Shown: positions 50,729-52,263 of the stretch, in pieces
Numbering within the stretch: the stretch's first letter is position 1
How the letters are laid out: each line of letters starts with the position of its first letter
NCBI RefSeq assembly: GCF_003364115.1
Contig: NZ_NXLL01000013.1
Span: 1-52,263 of the forward strand
DNA length: 52,263 nucleotides
Source: Helicobacter sp. MIT 00-7814
GTDB taxonomy: Bacteria; Campylobacterota; Campylobacteria; Campylobacterales; Helicobacteraceae
Direction: 5' to 3'
Program-made: the position numbers and the translations under genes
The notes under the pieces: generated by a model
What the model was told of the DNA's origin: nothing
The model's input: only the letters and a program-made list of their open reading frames with translations
Database searches by the model: none

Positions 50729-52048
50729 ATGTTTAAAAATATTTTTGGGCTTACCTTGGTTTCATCTTTGCGCTTTTTTGGGCTTTTTATCGCGCTGCCT
50801 GCGATTTCGCTTTATGCTTCTAGCTTTGAGACAAGCGCGTTTTTGGCAGGAATTGCAGCTGGTGGCTATGCGATTACGCAGATTATTTTTCAAACGCCCT
50901 TTGGGATCTGGAGCGACAAAGTCGATAGAAAAATCGTGCTTATTTTTGGGCTTGTGATTTTTATCATCGGCTCGTTTGTGTGCGCGTTTGCGGATTCTAT
51001 TACGATGCTAATTATTGGGCGCTTCATTCAAGGTGCAGGCGCGATAGGTGGCGTGATAAGCGCGCAAATCGCGGATTTAGTCAGGGAGGAATCACGCACA
51101 AAAGCCATGGCAATCATGGGCGCGGGCATTTTTGTGAGCTTTATTTTAGCGATGATTTTAGGACCGATTGTTGCGGCGTATTTGGGGCTCAATGCGATTT
51201 TTTTCCTCACAGCGGGGCTAAACCTCATCGCGCTTTTGGTGCTAATCTTCAAGGTGGAATCTAGCCCTGTTATGCAGTATTCCTATCAAGATTCTCAATT
51301 TGATACTATTTTGAAAAACAAAAACCTGCAAATTATGAATCTAAGCGCGTTTTTGCAAAAATTTTTGATGATTCTAAGCTTTGTCGTCGTTGGCATGGCG
51401 CTAGAAAATCACTTCGCCCTGCATGAGCTTGACTTGTGGAAAATCTACGCACCCGCGGCGATTTTGGGGCTTTTGGTGTTAGCACCCGCTACAATTTTGG
51501 CGCAGAAAAAGGGCTATTTCAAGCAAGTGCTGCTCTGTGGCATTGGCGCATTTGGCGGGGCGTATTTGCTCATTGGCATTGCTGGCGTGATGGAAAGTCT
51601 TTGGCTTTTTGTGGTTGGCGTATTTTTGTTTTTCATCGGATTTTCAATCCATGAGCCCATCATGCAAACGCTCACAAGTCGCTACGCAAAAGCTTCGCAA
51701 AAAGGCTCGGCGTTAGGGCTTTTCACCACGCTTGGCTTTGTAGGCTCGGCACTTGGGGCAGTGTGCGGGGGATTGCTTTACGATCTTTTTGATATTAGCT
51801 TGCTTGCGTGCGGAGTGGTTATTGTGTGCGTGCTGTGGGCGATTGTCATGGCTTTGGGATTGCAGAATCCAACGCATGAAAAAAATCTCTACCTCCCGCT
51901 AGATTCTTTTAATTTAGAGCATTTTACGCGCCTTAATACGCGCTTTGGGATTATTGAATGGTATGTCAATAGCACGCAGGGCGTGATTGTAGTCAAATAT
52001 GAGGAAAGTAAGATTTCAAAAGAAGAGATTTTAGAATCTGTGGGGTAG
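50729..52048 (+). CDS. yajR: MFS transporter, YajR-like
   Basis: 439 residues with twelve predicted membrane helices. The motif-A region reads GIWSDKVDRKIVLIFGL after helix 2. The C-terminus has a soluble tail of about 65 residues (FTRLNTRFGIIEWYVNSTQG, then VVKYEESKISKEEILESVG) that looks like the ferredoxin-fold YAM domain of YajR. The substrate is unknown; proton-coupled drug or metabolite export is usual for the family. Confidence 0.85.
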   Translation: MFKNIFGLTLVSSLRFFGLFIALPAISLYASSFETSAFLAGIAAGGYAITQIIFQTPFGIWSDKVDRKIVLIFGLVIFIIGSFVCAFADSITMLIIGRFIQGAGAIGGVISAQIADLVREESRTKAMAIMGAGIFVSFILAMILGPIVAAYLGLNAIFFLTAGLNLIALLVLIFKVESSPVMQYSYQDSQFDTILKNKNLQIMNLSAFLQKFLMILSFVVVGMALENHFALHELDLWKIYAPAAILGLLVLAPATILAQKKGYFKQVLLCGIGAFGGAYLLIGIAGVMESLWLFVVGVFLFFIGFSIHEPIMQTLTSRYAKASQKGSALGLFTTLGFVGSALGAVCGGLLYDLFDISLLACGVVIVCVLWAIVMALGLQNPTHEKNLYLPLDSFNLEHFTRLNTRFGIIEWYVNSTQGVIVVKYEESKISKEEILESVG

Positions 52049-52263
52049 ATTCTAAAATTCTAGCCAACATGAGGGAATCTTGCAAAATCTTTGCAAGAAT
52101 TTAGAATCTTTAGAATCTTATTTGTGTTTTTAATTCCTTTAAAAAGATTCTATTTCTCAAAGCTTTTTAATTTTGTCAAACCCCACTCGGTGTTTTAAAG
52201 TTTTCTTTTTGCAAGGGGGACAAGGGGGCTTGAATTAGCAAGCTCGCTCCCCTCCCCCTTATC
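52049..52263. other. Gene-free right end
   Basis: No coding frame is visible. It contains several AGATTCT/AGAATCT words, including an inverted pair that could form the MFS gene's terminator, and ends in G- and C-runs. The last eight bases (CCCTTATC) equal the first eight of the window. Confidence 0.5.

Noticed and set aside
1-52263. Insertion sequences or prophage
   Set aside because: No transposase, integrase or phage structural protein is among the frames.

Overview
The window looks like chromosomal DNA of a Helicobacter, most likely an enterohepatic species (inference). The evidence is the short Helicobacter-type BioB, a sheathed-type flagellin, an FlgM/FlgK flagellar locus, CjaA-like and CiaD-like proteins, an adjacent pair of bacterial dynamins, and the gene run cvpA-lysS-glyA-DUF1882-SPOR, which is also the order I recall from H. 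pylori. There are no rRNA genes, CRISPR arrays, insertion sequences or phage genes. Two tRNA genes are present (Arg-GCG and Glu-UUC).

Layout. 0.1-1.9 kb: two tandem outer-membrane beta-barrel proteins. 1.9-5.1 kb: bioB behind a gnnB/gnnA-like aminotransferase/dehydrogenase pair for a 2,3-diamino sugar. 5.2-6.9 kb: flaA with a sigma-28 type promoter and a hairpin terminator. 7-9.2 kb: a DUF4105 gene split by a frameshift and carrying two translated copies of a repeat. 9.3-13.9 kb: a DUF3015 protein, cadA, pncC and ppk2. 14.2-14.8 kb: a paired SMR exporter behind a C10 tract. 15-17.8 kb: flgK, flgN-like and flgM plus a small membrane protein. 17.8-20.3 kb: thrC and a CjaA-type lipoprotein. 20.6-26 kb: an overlapping operon of TPR protein, CiaD-like protein, two dynamins and queF. 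26.3-31.9 kb: carB, an AT-rich accessory gene and comEC. 31.9-34.7 kb: wbpB-wbpD-wbpA for a diacetamido uronic acid. 34.7-41.3 kb: SPOR protein, DUF1882, glyA, lysS, cvpA and an MCE/lipoprotein pair. 41.4-44.7 kb: tRNA-Arg, rpsU, uvrB and two small coiled-coil genes. 44.7-48.4 kb: glmU, fliP and trmA. 48.4-52 kb: a modE/pentapeptide-membrane operon, tRNA-Glu and a YajR-type MFS gene.

Three signals stand out beyond the genes. First, a dispersed element of about 80-105 bp (called R1 here) has at least seven copies plus fragments. It contains a hairpin whose arms co-vary between copies. One end carries the Shine-Dalgarno of uvrB and of fliP, and three copies are translated inside proteins (two in the DUF4105 protein, one forming the only possible start region of QueF). 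Second, the heptamer AGATTCT/AGAATCT is very strongly over-represented: I counted 14 exact copies in 2.7 kb where about 0.5 are expected. It clusters in family-atypical Asp-Ser/Glu-Ser inserts of core enzymes, is sparse in the two AT-rich accessory genes, and often occurs as inverted pairs. It behaves like a DNA-uptake-type or otherwise driven word, and comEC is in this window. Third, homopolymeric tracts, C10 just upstream of the SMR promoter and G9 in the 3' end of gnnA, are candidate phase-variable sites.

Functionally the window combines envelope sugar synthesis (gnn, wbp, glmU), motility (flaA, flgM/N/K, fliP), metal and polyamine or drug export (cadA, SMR), membrane remodelling (dynamins, MCE) and housekeeping enzymes. 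All names rest on reading the translations; no database search was possible.
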